Shown one piece after another: positions 24,425 through 32,628 of a stretch of 44,031 nt of DNA; position 1 is the stretch's first letter; each line of letters starts with the position of its first letter. The stretch is from Tissierella praeacuta_A (GTDB taxonomy: Bacteria > Bacillota > Clostridia > Tissierellales > Tissierellaceae), in NCBI RefSeq assembly GCF_040396155.1, contig NZ_JBEBOY010000024.1:1-44031 (forward strand), given 5' to 3'. A program made the translations under genes and the position numbers. The notes under the pieces are model-generated. The model made no database searches. It saw only the letters and a program-made list of their open reading frames with translations, and was not told the origin of the DNA.

Positions 24425-24871
24425 TTACTTTATACCATCTTCAATTATTGTTGATAAGATAAATGTGGTAGCGGTATCAATGGTAGATTTTATCTTCCAT
24501 AGTTGGTCAATGAAATTTGTAATATCTGTAGTAGACTTCGCTCTAACCTTGATTACTATGCACCAATCACCATGAATTCTTTGACATTCTTCTACAACTA
24601 CATTAGGTACAACAATGTTAATATATTGCTTTATATCTTCTTTAAAATTTGACATATTTACCTTTACATAAATATATGCTCTAGTACCTTCTCCCAATTC
24701 AGTCCAATCAATTATACTTTTATAACCTTTTATCACACCATTTTCTTCTAATTTCTTTATTCTTTGATGAATTGCTTGTCTTGATATATGGAGAATCCTG
24801 CCTATTTCTTCATGAGATATTCTTGCATTATTGCTAATAATATTAATAATTTTAATATCTAAATCGTCCAT
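24425..24871 (-). CDS. Lrp/AsnC-family transcriptional regulator
   Basis: 148 residues, the standard length. The N-terminal helix-turn-helix is NNARISHEEIGRILHISRQA, then IHQRIKKLEENGVIKGY. The rest is the RAM ligand-binding fold (YIYVKVNMSNFKEDIKQYI, CQRIHGDWCIVIKVRAKST), where amino acids or keto acids bind. AGGAGGGGTGATTA precedes the ATG. It is the first gene of a two-gene unit with the dehydrogenase-like protein, suggesting that protein acts on, or responds to, an amino-acid-derived 2-oxo acid. Confidence 0.9.
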   Translation of the reverse strand: MDDLDIKIINIISNNARISHEEIGRILHISRQAIHQRIKKLEENGVIKGYKSIIDWTELGEGTRAYIYVKVNMSNFKEDIKQYINIVVPNVVVEECQRIHGDWCIVIKVRAKSTTDITNFIDQLWKIKSTIDTATTFILSTIIEDGIK

Positions 24872-25228
24872 TAATCACCCCTCCTTACTGTATGTAATGT
24901 ATTTTAGCATTAAAGTGTCATTAAGTCATTAGACTAGACAAACTAACTACTAGTAGCAACTAGAATTGCTTCACAAATAAAATTATTCATATTTGAGATT
25001 ACTTTTTTATCAAAATATGCTTAAGGCAGTTGCTATTCGTAACATCTTAAAAATTAAGCAAATCAAATTACTGCTATCAACTTCGCCATTTATATATTTA
25101 TTTATTGTAGCAACTAAATCTTCTTTATTTTTTATTTTACTTAGGTATTTCACCTGTTACCAAAATATTACATCAGATGTTTTGTGCTAAAACCTATATA
25201 TTAATTGTAAACAAAATAAAAAAAGTAT
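24872..25228. other. No gene; upstream region of the Lrp unit
   Basis: Very A/T-rich. The Lrp promoter must lie here, but I cannot point to a convincing -35/-10 pair or dyad. No coding sequence, riboswitch or transposon end is recognised. Confidence 0.4.
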
Positions 25229-25267
25229 TTATCTTATATCCTTACGGTGCAAATATAAAGGGGAGGG

Positions 25268-25311
25268 AACAGCGCAAAAGCATTGATATATATTAATGCT
25301 TTTGCGCTGTT
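25268..25311. repeat. Long perfect hairpin (17-bp stem)
   Basis: AACAGCGCAAAAGCATT and AATGCTTTTGCGCTGTT are perfect complements around a 10-base A/T loop. The GC-rich bottom and symmetric flanks suit a bidirectional terminator or the end of a mobile element. It lies within the spurious 25229-25810 frame, which shows that frame is not a natural gene there. Confidence 0.75.
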
Positions 25312-25399
25312 GGTTTTGTGTACGCTCAGATTTAAAGGTGTATAAGAAAATAAGCCGATAAGTTGATAGACTAACACTCAAGCTTTTGTACAATGCTCT

Positions 25400-25530
25400 T
25401 TCATCAATATTTTCTAAAATAGACGTTAAAAATTTTCCATCGATATTTCCACCTGACAAAATAAAAGCTATATTTTGTCCACCAATTCTTTTTCGGTGCT
25501 CCATAACGGCAGATACCGTCGGATGGTAAT
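25400..25530 (-). pseudogene. Remnant of a PLP-dependent threonine dehydratase-like enzyme
   Basis: Within a long minus-strand frame (25229-25810) only HRKRIGGQNIAFILSGGNID followed by GKFLTSILEN looks like a known protein: the phosphate-binding S-G-G-N and last helix of the catalytic domain of threonine/serine dehydratases (usual K-x-V-V-x-x-L-S-G-G-N-[IV]-D). The sequence on each side is of mixed origin and contains two hairpins. The full frame is therefore a chance fusion of debris. Confidence 0.45.
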
Positions 25531-25657
25531 GGAATGAGAAAGTCCCTAGATACTGTCTACCATCTGTAAACTTTTTAACTAAAGCTACGGTTAAATATAA
25601 ATAGCGAGACCTTCTTATACCCTCATTGGGGAGCTTTTCTTTCTGGATTTGAGTATA

Positions 25658-25710
25658 AAAAAGGCTGAGTCTATGGGGCATTAAAGTTGACCTAAAAACT
25701 CGGCCTCTTT
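25658..25710. repeat. Interspersed hairpin repeat, full copy
   Basis: AAAAAAGGCTGAGTCT, then TTGACCTAAAAACTCGGCCTC. The arms GGCTGAGT and ACTCGGCC pair. Same layout as 40823-40878 (…GGCTAAGTCT…TGACCTGCAAACTTAACCCC) with halves at 7761-7778 and 38174-38220. Confidence 0.65.
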
Positions 25711-25831
25711 CAATATTAGATTTCGTCCATAGATAATCCCGAGGATAAAAACTGGTCAGAAAAAGTGGATTTTCCTTCACTGGAAACTCCGTTGTATATC
25801 TCAGCTTCATAACCCTTCTGCTATATAATTT

Positions 25832-26407
25832 TTATTTCATTAATGAATTTGTCAGCTTCTGCAGAAATTTCTCTCTCTTCACTTGGGCTCCTTTAGAGAC
25901 ATCCCCGCAGTGGAGCCACTTAGCATTTTTAATTCCAACACCTTTTAATGTCGCATTAATAAATGTTTTCTGAATCATATTACCAGCAAAATATTTTACA
26001 TACCAACGTGGAGCTTGACCTGTTGTTATCACTTTGGCAGATTTAATATGAGTTAATTTCCCCTTTAAACCTGTACTTGATTCTGTATATGAAAAATTTT
26101 TCAACATAACCTTATCAATGAAACCTTTAAGGATAGCAGGGATATTGTACCACCAAAGGGGAAATAGAAAAATAATTTCATCTGTTTTTTTTAACATATC
26201 TTGATACTTTGTTACCAAAGGGTCCTTATGTTGTCCTTTTGAATACAAAGCCAATTCCCCTTCAGTCATAACAGGGTTAAAATTCTCTTTATTTAAGTCA
26301 ATTACCTGATATTCCTTTTTCTCTTTCTTTAAGACACTTGTTACCGTGTCCAGTATAGCCTTATTAAAACTTCCATGCCATGGATGAGCGAATACAATTG
26401 TTACCAT
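25832..26407 (-). CDS. NAD(P)H dehydrogenase (quinone)-like flavoprotein, Flavodoxin_2 family
   Basis: A 191-residue FMN/FAD-binding oxidoreductase of the YwrO/KefF/NQO type, likely reducing quinones or electrophiles in the cytosol. FAHPWHGSFNKAILDTV is the phosphate loop. DEIIFLFPLWWYNIPAILKG followed by FIDKVM is the family hallmark (P-L-W-W-Y-x-x-P-A-x-L-K-G-x-x-D). ITTGQAPRWY sits at the flavin edge. It is 17 bases after the next gene and in one operon with it. The ribosome binding site is AAGAGGTGTTTCAAG. Confidence 0.9.
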   Translation of the reverse strand: MVTIVFAHPWHGSFNKAILDTVTSVLKKEKKEYQVIDLNKENFNPVMTEGELALYSKGQHKDPLVTKYQDMLKKTDEIIFLFPLWWYNIPAILKGFIDKVMLKNFSYTESSTGLKGKLTHIKSAKVITTGQAPRWYVKYFAGNMIQKTFINATLKGVGIKNAKWLHCGDVSKGAQVKREKFLQKLTNSLMK

Positions 26408-26424
26408 CTTGAAACACCTCTTAA

Positions 26425-26979
26425 TTAATATTTTAAAATATTTGTTCCTAATATATAGGCAGCTTTTTTAGATTGCTCGTTTTCAGAAACCTGTACCTCA
26501 TATGTGCTTACATTAAGGTTTTGTATAAACTTCATCCCAAGATATTGGGAAAGCATAGTGATGGATTGGATGATATTTTGAACCCCTGCATTGTCTTCAC
26601 TGATATCTCCATAAGTGGTTAACAATACAATTTTTTTGTTTAACAGAATATTATGATCCACTGCATATAATCGGTCCAAAAAAGTTTTTAACTGTCCAGT
26701 CATATTAAAAACATAAACAGGGGTGGCAAAAATCAAAACATCTGCCTTTTCCACATTTTTATAAACATCCTGCATATCATCCTTTAATATACATTTACTT
26801 TGACTGCTTTTTTGGCAGGCGTTGCAGCCTGTACAATATTGTATATTCTTTGATTGAAGATCAATTGTTTCTATTTGGATTGGGAGAGTTAAATCCTCTA
26901 CACCTTTTAAATACTCTTTCAATAAAATAGCTGTGTTACCTTGTCTTCGGGGGCTTGCTAAAACGGATAATATATTCAT
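26425..26979 (-). CDS. NADPH-dependent FMN reductase / iron-sulfur flavoprotein-like
   Basis: 184 residues, flavodoxin-like fold. SVLASPRRQGNTAILLKEYL is the FMN phosphate loop. YCTGCNACQKSSQSKCILKD holds four cysteines in the C-x-x-C-x-x-C-x(n)-C arrangement of iron-sulfur flavoproteins, and DVLIFATPVYVFNMTGQLKT then FLDRL is the usual flavin/dimer stretch. It heads the two-gene operon with the quinone-reductase-like gene. A direct repeat (27023-27038) that also occurs in front of the regulator gene lies in its promoter. GAAAGGAAGGAATAAAT precedes the ATG. Confidence 0.9.
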   Translation of the reverse strand: MNILSVLASPRRQGNTAILLKEYLKGVEDLTLPIQIETIDLQSKNIQYCTGCNACQKSSQSKCILKDDMQDVYKNVEKADVLIFATPVYVFNMTGQLKTFLDRLYAVDHNILLNKKIVLLTTYGDISEDNAGVQNIIQSITMLSQYLGMKFIQNLNVSTYEVQVSENEQSKKAAYILGTNILKY

Positions 26980-27022
26980 ATTTATTCCTTCCTTTCAATT
27001 AATTTGGTAAATAAATACCTTT

Positions 27023-27038
27023 ATGCACATGTATGCAC
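27023..27038. promoter_or_regulatory. Operator candidate of the flavoprotein operon
   Basis: ATGCAC-ATGT-ATGCAC: two ATGCAC direct repeats exactly one helical turn apart, 44 bases upstream of the operon start. The same motif is upstream of the ArsR-type gene. Confidence 0.65.
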
Positions 27039-27051
27039 ATTATTATATTTT

Positions 27052-27075
27052 AAAAAAGGCAGACCTGCCTTTTTT
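27052..27075 (-). terminator. Terminator of the ArsR-type gene
   Basis: AAAAAAGGCAG and CTGCCTTTTTT, an 11-base perfect stem with a T tail on the minus strand directly after the regulator stop. It insulates the regulator from the operon below. Confidence 0.85.
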
Positions 27076-27079
27076 AATT

Positions 27080-27406
27080 TTACTGCTGTATTAATTTTTT
27101 TAAATTGATTGCTGTTAATTCGAATTTTTCAAGAATATATTTATCATTCAATTCATAAAGAACATTTCTATTTTCTTTTGTTTTATTGACTATCCCATAT
27201 CTGTGCATTAAATCTAAATGTCTTGAAATAACTGAACGATCCTGGGTAAAATTTTCAGAAATATCTTTGATATTCTTCGTTCCGTTAATAGCCAAGTATT
27301 TCATAATATCGCATCGTACCGGATCGAATAAAGTCTTAAAAAATTCAAAATCAATGTTTTCTTCAATTTCTCTAGTACATTCTAAAATCAAATCATTTTT
27401 ATTCAT
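27080..27406 (-). CDS. ArsR-type winged-helix transcriptional regulator
   Basis: A 108-residue regulator. FEFFKTLFDPVRCDIMKYLA, then NIKDISENFTQDRSVISRHL and LMHRYGIVNKTKENRNVLYE follow ArsR topology, with D-R-S-V-I-S-R-H-L as recognition helix. There is no thiolate cluster, so it likely senses something other than soft metals (redox or electrophile stress, given the flavoproteins). I start at ATG 27406 (TTAGGTGATATAT); GTG 27415 is also open. A matching motif at its own promoter suggests autoregulation. Confidence 0.85.
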   Translation of the reverse strand: MNKNDLILECTREIEENIDFEFFKTLFDPVRCDIMKYLAINGTKNIKDISENFTQDRSVISRHLDLMHRYGIVNKTKENRNVLYELNDKYILEKFELTAINLKKLIQQ

Positions 27407-27431
27407 ATATATCACCTAAATAAGATTATAT

Positions 27432-27447
27432 ATGCACACGCATGCAC
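27432..27447. promoter_or_regulatory. Operator candidate of the ArsR-type gene
   Basis: ATGCAC-ACGC-ATGCAC, differing from 27023-27038 only in the spacer. Position just upstream of the regulator start. Confidence 0.65.
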
Positions 27448-27512
27448 TTGTCAATAATAATTTTTTGATATTATTATTAACCATTTATATAATCCAATTA
27501 ATTGCGATGTAT

Positions 27513-27686
27513 TCAGCCTAAAATAATTTCTTCCTCAACTAACTTAGTCAATATTGGAGACAAGTACGTCGGAGAAACTTTTTGTTTCTCTGCCAACTTC
27601 TGTACACCGACAAGTTTATTTGATATATCCATTGCAAGAAAAGGCATAGTGTGAAAGGTATAGTTTGTAGTTTTTGAATACTTCAT
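27513..27686 (-). pseudogene. Rrf2-family regulator, truncated
   Basis: From ATG 27686 (TTGGAGGCGATTTATACATT) the frame reads MKYSKTTNYTFHTMPFLAMD and GVQKLAEKQKVSPTYLSPIL followed by TKLVEEEIILG and a stop. This is the Rrf2 winged helix (usual Y-A-L-x-x-x-x-x-L-A, V-S-x-x-Y-L-x-K-I-L). Only 57 of about 140 residues remain; the C-terminal cluster-binding region is gone. Confidence 0.7.
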
Positions 27687-27803
27687 AATGTATAAATCGC
27701 CTCCAATTAGTGACTTAGTATATCTGTAATAGTCCTGATTGTATTATTTGTTAAATAATTTTTTATTTATTTTATATAACTTTTTTATTGTCTGTTTTTT
27801 CAT

Positions 27804-27940
27804 CTATATATTTAGACATTCTAATTGTTTCTTTACTTCTTCCACAAAATAAGGAACTTTATAAATAGTATCTCTATTATCATTTATTAACTCGTTATTT
27901 TCATTTAGTATCCAGGGAGTTTTGTCTAGATCAAATACTA
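27804..27940 (-). pseudogene. Unrecognised gene tail
   Basis: The minus strand reads LVFDLDKTPWILNENNELIN, then DTIYKVPYFVEEVKKQLE and a stop at 27804. It lies just after the serine-hydrolase stop, without its own start. Likely the 3' end of a deleted gene. The 27687-27803 stretch has nothing I can name. Confidence 0.35.
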
Positions 27941-27961
27941 GGGTTCATTTTTATAATATAT

Positions 27962-30043
27962 CTATTTAATACTGAGTTCAAACTGGCTTCCTATATCTCC
28001 AGCAAATACAATTGTTCCGCCTTCTGGAAGTACGGTTGTATTTTCATCGCTTATATAGCTACTATTTATACAATTTCCCTCAGAATTATATATAGTATAA
28101 GCTGCATTTTTCGGCATTTTTACAGTTAATGTCTTATTAGCTAATTCCTTTGGAATTTTATGCCATACTGCATATCCATCTTTTCCAATTTGTATTTTAT
28201 TCTTGATTTCCAATGGTTTAAGGCTCTTTCCATTTATAGCTATAAGTTCATTTCCCTTCAAGTATTCATTACCATTTTCTTTGTAAAACTTAACTTCTAC
28301 TGTATCTCTTCCTGCTATTCCCGGAATTTGAACCTCTGAAACTGCTATATTTTCATTTATTATTTTTTTGTCCATCCAGTAACCAATCTCTTCATCAACT
28401 TCTTCAATATCTGCTGCTGGAAGTCCTGAAATATATGCTGCTGCACTATATTTTTGGTTTAACATATAGTATATATCTCCTTCACGATCTTTCCATGCTT
28501 TTGCAACTTTAGTTGGTATTTCATTTTTTATTATCTTTTCTCCAATATATTGTGAATCAAACATTTGTGGAAATTCATCACTATTGGTATAACTTTCTTG
28601 CCATAGATAAGTCTTTTTATTTTTTTCATCAACAAACTGTATTTGACTACTTCCATCTTCTATTACAAATTTTCCATCTCCTACATGGATATATACCTTA
28701 TCGGGTTCATTTGAAAGAGATAACTTTCCATCTTTAGTGATTTCCACTTCAAATCTTTCATTACTAAGTATATAAACTCCTCCATACTTTAAAACCTCTT
28801 CTGTAATTTTTGCAGGTACTGGTTTTTCAAAAGTTTTATTTTCTTTCTCTTCCTTTATCTTCCCTTTGTCTTTTAATCCAAGCATCAACATTTCAGATGC
28901 CAATGCTTGATTATTTCCACTATCTCCACCTGAAGTTAAAACAACTGCTGACATATTCTCTTCTGGTAATACTACAAGTGCAGCATGATATGTAAATATA
29001 TCTCCACCTTTTGCAAGACCTTTGATACCATATTCTGAGAAAGGATAAAGTTTCGTACTATCCCAACCAAGTCCATATTTATCTAATTTTCCATAATCTA
29101 TAGGCCCAAAACTTTGTTTATATTGTTCATTATACATATCTTTAGCACTTTTATTCGAGATTACACTATTGTTCTTATCCATAAATATTTCCGAAAACTT
29201 AAGCATATCCTCTGCTGTAGATATTACACCACCTGAACCTATTGTATTACAATATTCTAGTCTAGGAAGTATAGAGCCATCTTCCATATAGAATCTAGCA
29301 AATTTAGATCTATCAAGGGAACTCTGTGGTGTTCCAGAATTTTTCATCTGTAGTGGATCTAGAACATTTTTACTCAAAAATTCTGTAAAGCTTAATCCAC
29401 CAACCCTTTCTACCAAGATTTCCGCCAATGAAAATCCTGTATTACAGTATACTGAAAATTCTCCTGGATCTGCTTTTAATGTTTGATCTTTTAAGACCTC
29501 TAAAAGCTTATCATGAACATATGAATCATTATCATCAAGTAATATATCATTTACCATTTCAGTACCTCTAAGTCCTGATGAGTGATCTAATAGCATACGA
29601 GGAGTTATCTCCTTGTATCTTTCATCTTTCATGGTAAACTCTGGAATATACTTATACACTGGTGTATCTAAATCAACTTTTCCATCCTCTACCAACCTTA
29701 TCACTGCTACTGCTGTAAATACCTTACTAACTGATCCAATACCATATGTTGTATCTTTATTTAAACCATCTTCACTTTTACCTTTAACTCCTGATGATAA
29801 TATCTTTCCATTATCTATTATGGCATATTGAACACTAAAGGCTTCACTTTCACTTAAAAGATGCTCAGCCTTTTTTTCAATTGTTTCTGAAACTTTATTT
29901 TCAGATTTTACAGCTTCTTTAGATTCTACTTTGGTGCTTGGAATCTCTTTGGTCTTTGTTCCACATCCTGTTAATAATATACATGTACTTAAAAGTCCAA
30001 CAAGTACCTTTCTATAAAAATTCTCCTTTTTAAAGTTTATCAT
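27962..30043 (-). CDS. Lipoprotein serine hydrolase, beta-lactamase/class C PBP-like
   Basis: A 693-residue exported esterase/peptidase-like enzyme anchored on the outer face of the membrane. A signal peptide ends in a lipobox, LLTGC (Cys27). The beta-lactamase-related fold runs to about 420: S-V-S-K with Ser104/Lys107 (GIGSVSKVFTAVAVIRL), then Y-C-N at 199-201 (VYCNTGFSLAEIL). The extra C-terminal part (about 430-693) has two beta-rich repeats, the last with GYAVWHKIPKEL and TTVLPEGGTIVFAGD. That last module recurs as a separate piece at 43689-43976. It lies beside a two-component system on the same strand (74 bases after it). It may take part in cell-wall or D-amino-acid peptide turnover; it is not a classical beta-lactamase. 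Confidence 0.88.
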   Translation of the reverse strand: MINFKKENFYRKVLVGLLSTCILLTGCGTKTKEIPSTKVESKEAVKSENKVSETIEKKAEHLLSESEAFSVQYAIIDNGKILSSGVKGKSEDGLNKDTTYGIGSVSKVFTAVAVIRLVEDGKVDLDTPVYKYIPEFTMKDERYKEITPRMLLDHSSGLRGTEMVNDILLDDNDSYVHDKLLEVLKDQTLKADPGEFSVYCNTGFSLAEILVERVGGLSFTEFLSKNVLDPLQMKNSGTPQSSLDRSKFARFYMEDGSILPRLEYCNTIGSGGVISTAEDMLKFSEIFMDKNNSVISNKSAKDMYNEQYKQSFGPIDYGKLDKYGLGWDSTKLYPFSEYGIKGLAKGGDIFTYHAALVVLPEENMSAVVLTSGGDSGNNQALASEMLMLGLKDKGKIKEEKENKTFEKPVPAKITEEVLKYGGVYILSNERFEVEITKDGKLSLSNEPDKVYIHVGDGKFVIEDGSSQIQFVDEKNKKTYLWQESYTNSDEFPQMFDSQYIGEKIIKNEIPTKVAKAWKDREGDIYYMLNQKYSAAAYISGLPAADIEEVDEEIGYWMDKKIINENIAVSEVQIPGIAGRDTVEVKFYKENGNEYLKGNELIAINGKSLKPLEIKNKIQIGKDGYAVWHKIPKELANKTLTVKMPKNAAYTIYNSEGNCINSSYISDENTTVLPEGGTIVFAGDIGSQFELSIK

Positions 30044-30116
30044 ACACTTTCCTCCTAATATGGCTATTGATCTATGTCAAAGCCATTCTGTTTTTTATAC
30101 TTCCTATATTAAAATC

Positions 30117-31280
30117 TTAAATAGTTATCTCAAAAACACTTCTATCTTCTTCTGATCTAACTACTATATTGCCTCCCTGCAATCTTATATACCCAAGGCT
30201 AAGAGAAAGTCCTATTCCACTTTGACCTTTATCTCCTTTATAAAATCTATCAAAAATATGGTTTATTTCATCTTTTTTTAAGCCAACTCCATCATTTGAT
30301 ATACAAATTTTTGCTTTGGATTCTCTGTTTTGGGTTAAATCTATTTTTATCTTAGTTAAAGCATAGCGGATACTATTGGTTAAAATATTGGAAATTGCTG
30401 AAAATAGCATCCCTTCATCACAACGTCTCATAATGGAGTTTGGCATATTGACTTCAATTTTTATATTTTTCTGTAGTGCAATAGGCTCTACAATACTCAT
30501 AGCATCATAGATGATCTCACGTATATTTGCCTGCTCTATACTTGGACTCATCACACCACTATCCAATTTACTAAGCTCTAAAATATCTCCGATGAGCTTT
30601 GTCATCCTATCCACTTCTTTATTGATTATTTGATATGCTGCTTCTATTTCAACATAGCCATTTCTTATTCCATCTGCATTTCCTTGAATTGCCATAAGTG
30701 GCGTCTTTAGTTCATGAGATGCGTTGGCAAAAAATTGTTTAAGCCTATCATCTTTTTCATCAAGTACATTACCAAAATGTCTTCCTGCTAAAAATAACAA
30801 CACTGTTATAAATCCAAGGGCAACTATTAGGATCTCAACTGTCTGTTTAACTAAATCCTCTGAAAAAGTAACATCTGTGTAGATTAAAAGTGGATTTTCT
30901 TTGGCATTTCCATTGTTTTCTGCTGGGATAAAAAATATTTTACTTCTATACATTTCAAATTTACTTATTTCATCATCAGGTATCCAGTCTATATTATCTA
31001 AATAGTAATGGATCAATTTACTCTCTGTCTTGGTGGATATACCTTCATTAGCATAATCAGCATATATGGTATAGGCCTCTGGCAATTTCCCGTCTACATA
31101 TCTTCCCTCTTTTTCAGCATGTTCTATTGCAAGAACTGCACTTGTTTGAATGTTTTTCATCTGTACTAAATAGAATAGCCCTATTAAAAATAAACCCGAT
31201 AAAAAAGCTATTATGGTAAATTTATATAGTATTTTTCTATTTTCTGATTTTATCCTTATACCATTTTTTGTGATTTTCAT
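30117..31280 (-). CDS. Two-component sensor histidine kinase
   Basis: 387 residues. Membrane helices near 21-40 and 148-166 enclose an extracellular sensor of about 105 residues. No HAMP domain separates the second helix from the H-box, which comes soon after: NASHELKTPLMAIQGNADGI with His189. N-box ISNILTNSIRYA, G-boxes DGVGLKKDEINHIFDRFYKG and GIGLSLSLGYIRLQGG are complete. The start overlaps the regulator stop by 4 bases (ATGA), so the pair is translationally coupled. The lipoprotein hydrolase follows and is the likely regulated gene. Confidence 0.92.
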   Translation of the reverse strand: MKITKNGIRIKSENRKILYKFTIIAFLSGLFLIGLFYLVQMKNIQTSAVLAIEHAEKEGRYVDGKLPEAYTIYADYANEGISTKTESKLIHYYLDNIDWIPDDEISKFEMYRSKIFFIPAENNGNAKENPLLIYTDVTFSEDLVKQTVEILIVALGFITVLLFLAGRHFGNVLDEKDDRLKQFFANASHELKTPLMAIQGNADGIRNGYVEIEAAYQIINKEVDRMTKLIGDILELSKLDSGVMSPSIEQANIREIIYDAMSIVEPIALQKNIKIEVNMPNSIMRRCDEGMLFSAISNILTNSIRYALTKIKIDLTQNRESKAKICISNDGVGLKKDEINHIFDRFYKGDKGQSGIGLSLSLGYIRLQGGNIVVRSEEDRSVFEITI

Positions 31281-31987
31281 ATCTCTACACTCATATCTGT
31301 TAATTTAAAGCCATACCCCCATATTGTCTCAACATATACATCTGCACCTGCTCTGGTCAATTTTTTTCTAAGCCTTCTATTTGTTTCATCCGCAACTCGT
31401 GTTTCCACCTCATAGTTCATATCCCAGATAACATCCAAGATTTTACCTTTGCCTACTGCTTCATCATAATGTTCCATCAAATAGACCAAGAATTTTAACT
31501 CTGTTGGTGTTAAATTTACTATCTCGTCGTTTACTTTAACCTCATGTCTTAATTCAGAATAATATAAATTCCCACATCTCAATTCCTTATCTGTCTTTAT
31601 AGCTCCTGTCTGTATCTCTTTTTCAAATCTTACTCGTCTAAGTAGCGCATTTATTTTTGCCAAAAGTATAATTGGTTTAAAGGGTTTTGTTATATAGTCA
31701 TCACTTCCAAGGGAAAGTCCACTATAGTAATCACTATCTGTATCTTTTGCTGTCAACAATATTATTGGAACTTTGGATACCTTTCGTATTTCTGTCAATA
31801 TGCCAATACCATCTGTTCCTGGCATCATAATATCTAGCAACACTAAATCACATGGCTTTTCTATAAATTTAGCAAAAAGTTTATCTCCATCTTGAAATGT
31901 TTTTACTTCATATCCTTCATTCTTTAAAAAAGATGTAACCACATCCCTTATTTCTTTTTCATCGTCTGCAAAATAAATTGTTGACAT
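31277..31987 (-). CDS. OmpR/VanR-family response regulator
   Basis: 236 residues. Receiver: Asp8/Asp9 (YFADDEKEIRD), phosphorylated Asp52 (DLVLLDIMMPGTDGI), Thr79 (IILLTAKD) and Lys101 (YITKPFKP). The winged-helix effector ends in RRLRKKLTRAGADVYVETIW. I start at ATG 31987, which has AAAAGGAGGGATTAT; the open frame to 32080 has no such site. Overlaps the kinase by 4 bases. Confidence 0.93.
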   Translation of the reverse strand: MSTIYFADDEKEIRDVVTSFLKNEGYEVKTFQDGDKLFAKFIEKPCDLVLLDIMMPGTDGIGILTEIRKVSKVPIILLTAKDTDSDYYSGLSLGSDDYITKPFKPIILLAKINALLRRVRFEKEIQTGAIKTDKELRCGNLYYSELRHEVKVNDEIVNLTPTELKFLVYLMEHYDEAVGKGKILDVIWDMNYEVETRVADETNRRLRKKLTRAGADVYVETIWGYGFKLTDMSVEI

Positions 31988-32530
31988 ATAATCCCTCCTT
32001 TTAATCCATTCCTTAAGGTCTATTTTATTGTATAATTTTTTATTTTTAAAAAACTTGTAAACTTGCCACAACTTTGCCACAAAAATGCAACAACTGTAAT
32101 TTATAAAATACCCTCTTAAGAAACTATAACACCATATTATAAATTAAATTTTATAGGTATTTCTATTAAAAATCTACCCCCTTTAACCATCTACTGTAGT
32201 AAGAACATGTAGCTTGAAACCATAAGAGGTTTCTTTTTTAGGAACTCAGTATTTTGTAAGAAAAGCCTAACGTAATTACCTAATCTGAAACGGGTTGCCA
32301 CTAAATTGGGTATATTTTTTCCTACCATAGTCCAGTAAAGAGCAGACCTCCCCCAAACAGGAACCCCTGCTTTTTTGCTTTGTTTCGATGATTCCGAAAT
32401 CAAGAAATATAAATGGTATCAACTGACAGATAATATTTATGGTACTATTCACTTTTTTATAATTAGGTGCAGTCTGTATTAACCAACACATAAAAAAGTC
32501 TCGCCAAGCCTACATTTTTTGGTATGCATG
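31988..32530. other. Gene-free stretch upstream of the two-component genes
   Basis: Contains the promoter region of the response regulator. Short minus-strand frames at 32191-32491 lack ribosome binding sites and family-like sequence. I see no repeat with the rest of the window. Confidence 0.45.
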
Positions 32531-32534
32531 AGAA

Positions 32535-32575
32535 AGAGCCGATGACCATGAATTTTCTCAATGGTTATCGGCTCT
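32535..32575 (-). terminator. Terminator hairpin after the GNAT gene
   Basis: AGAGCCGATGACCAT and ATGGTTATCGGCTCT pair over 15 bases with one mismatch, 53 bases after the stop of the GNAT gene. The minus-strand tail is TTTCTC. Confidence 0.65.
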
Positions 32576-32628
32576 GCGTCTTAGCGTCTCGCTCTTTGAT
32601 AACTGTATTTCTTTGCGGTTCTTTTTTA

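Noticed and set aside
25229..25810. A 193-residue minus-strand gene
   Set aside because: Only about 35 residues resemble a known protein; the frame also runs through two hairpin repeats. Best read as joined fragments.
32191..32491. Two overlapping minus-strand frames of about 70 residues
   Set aside because: No ribosome binding site, no family-like pattern, and they overlap each other in different frames.
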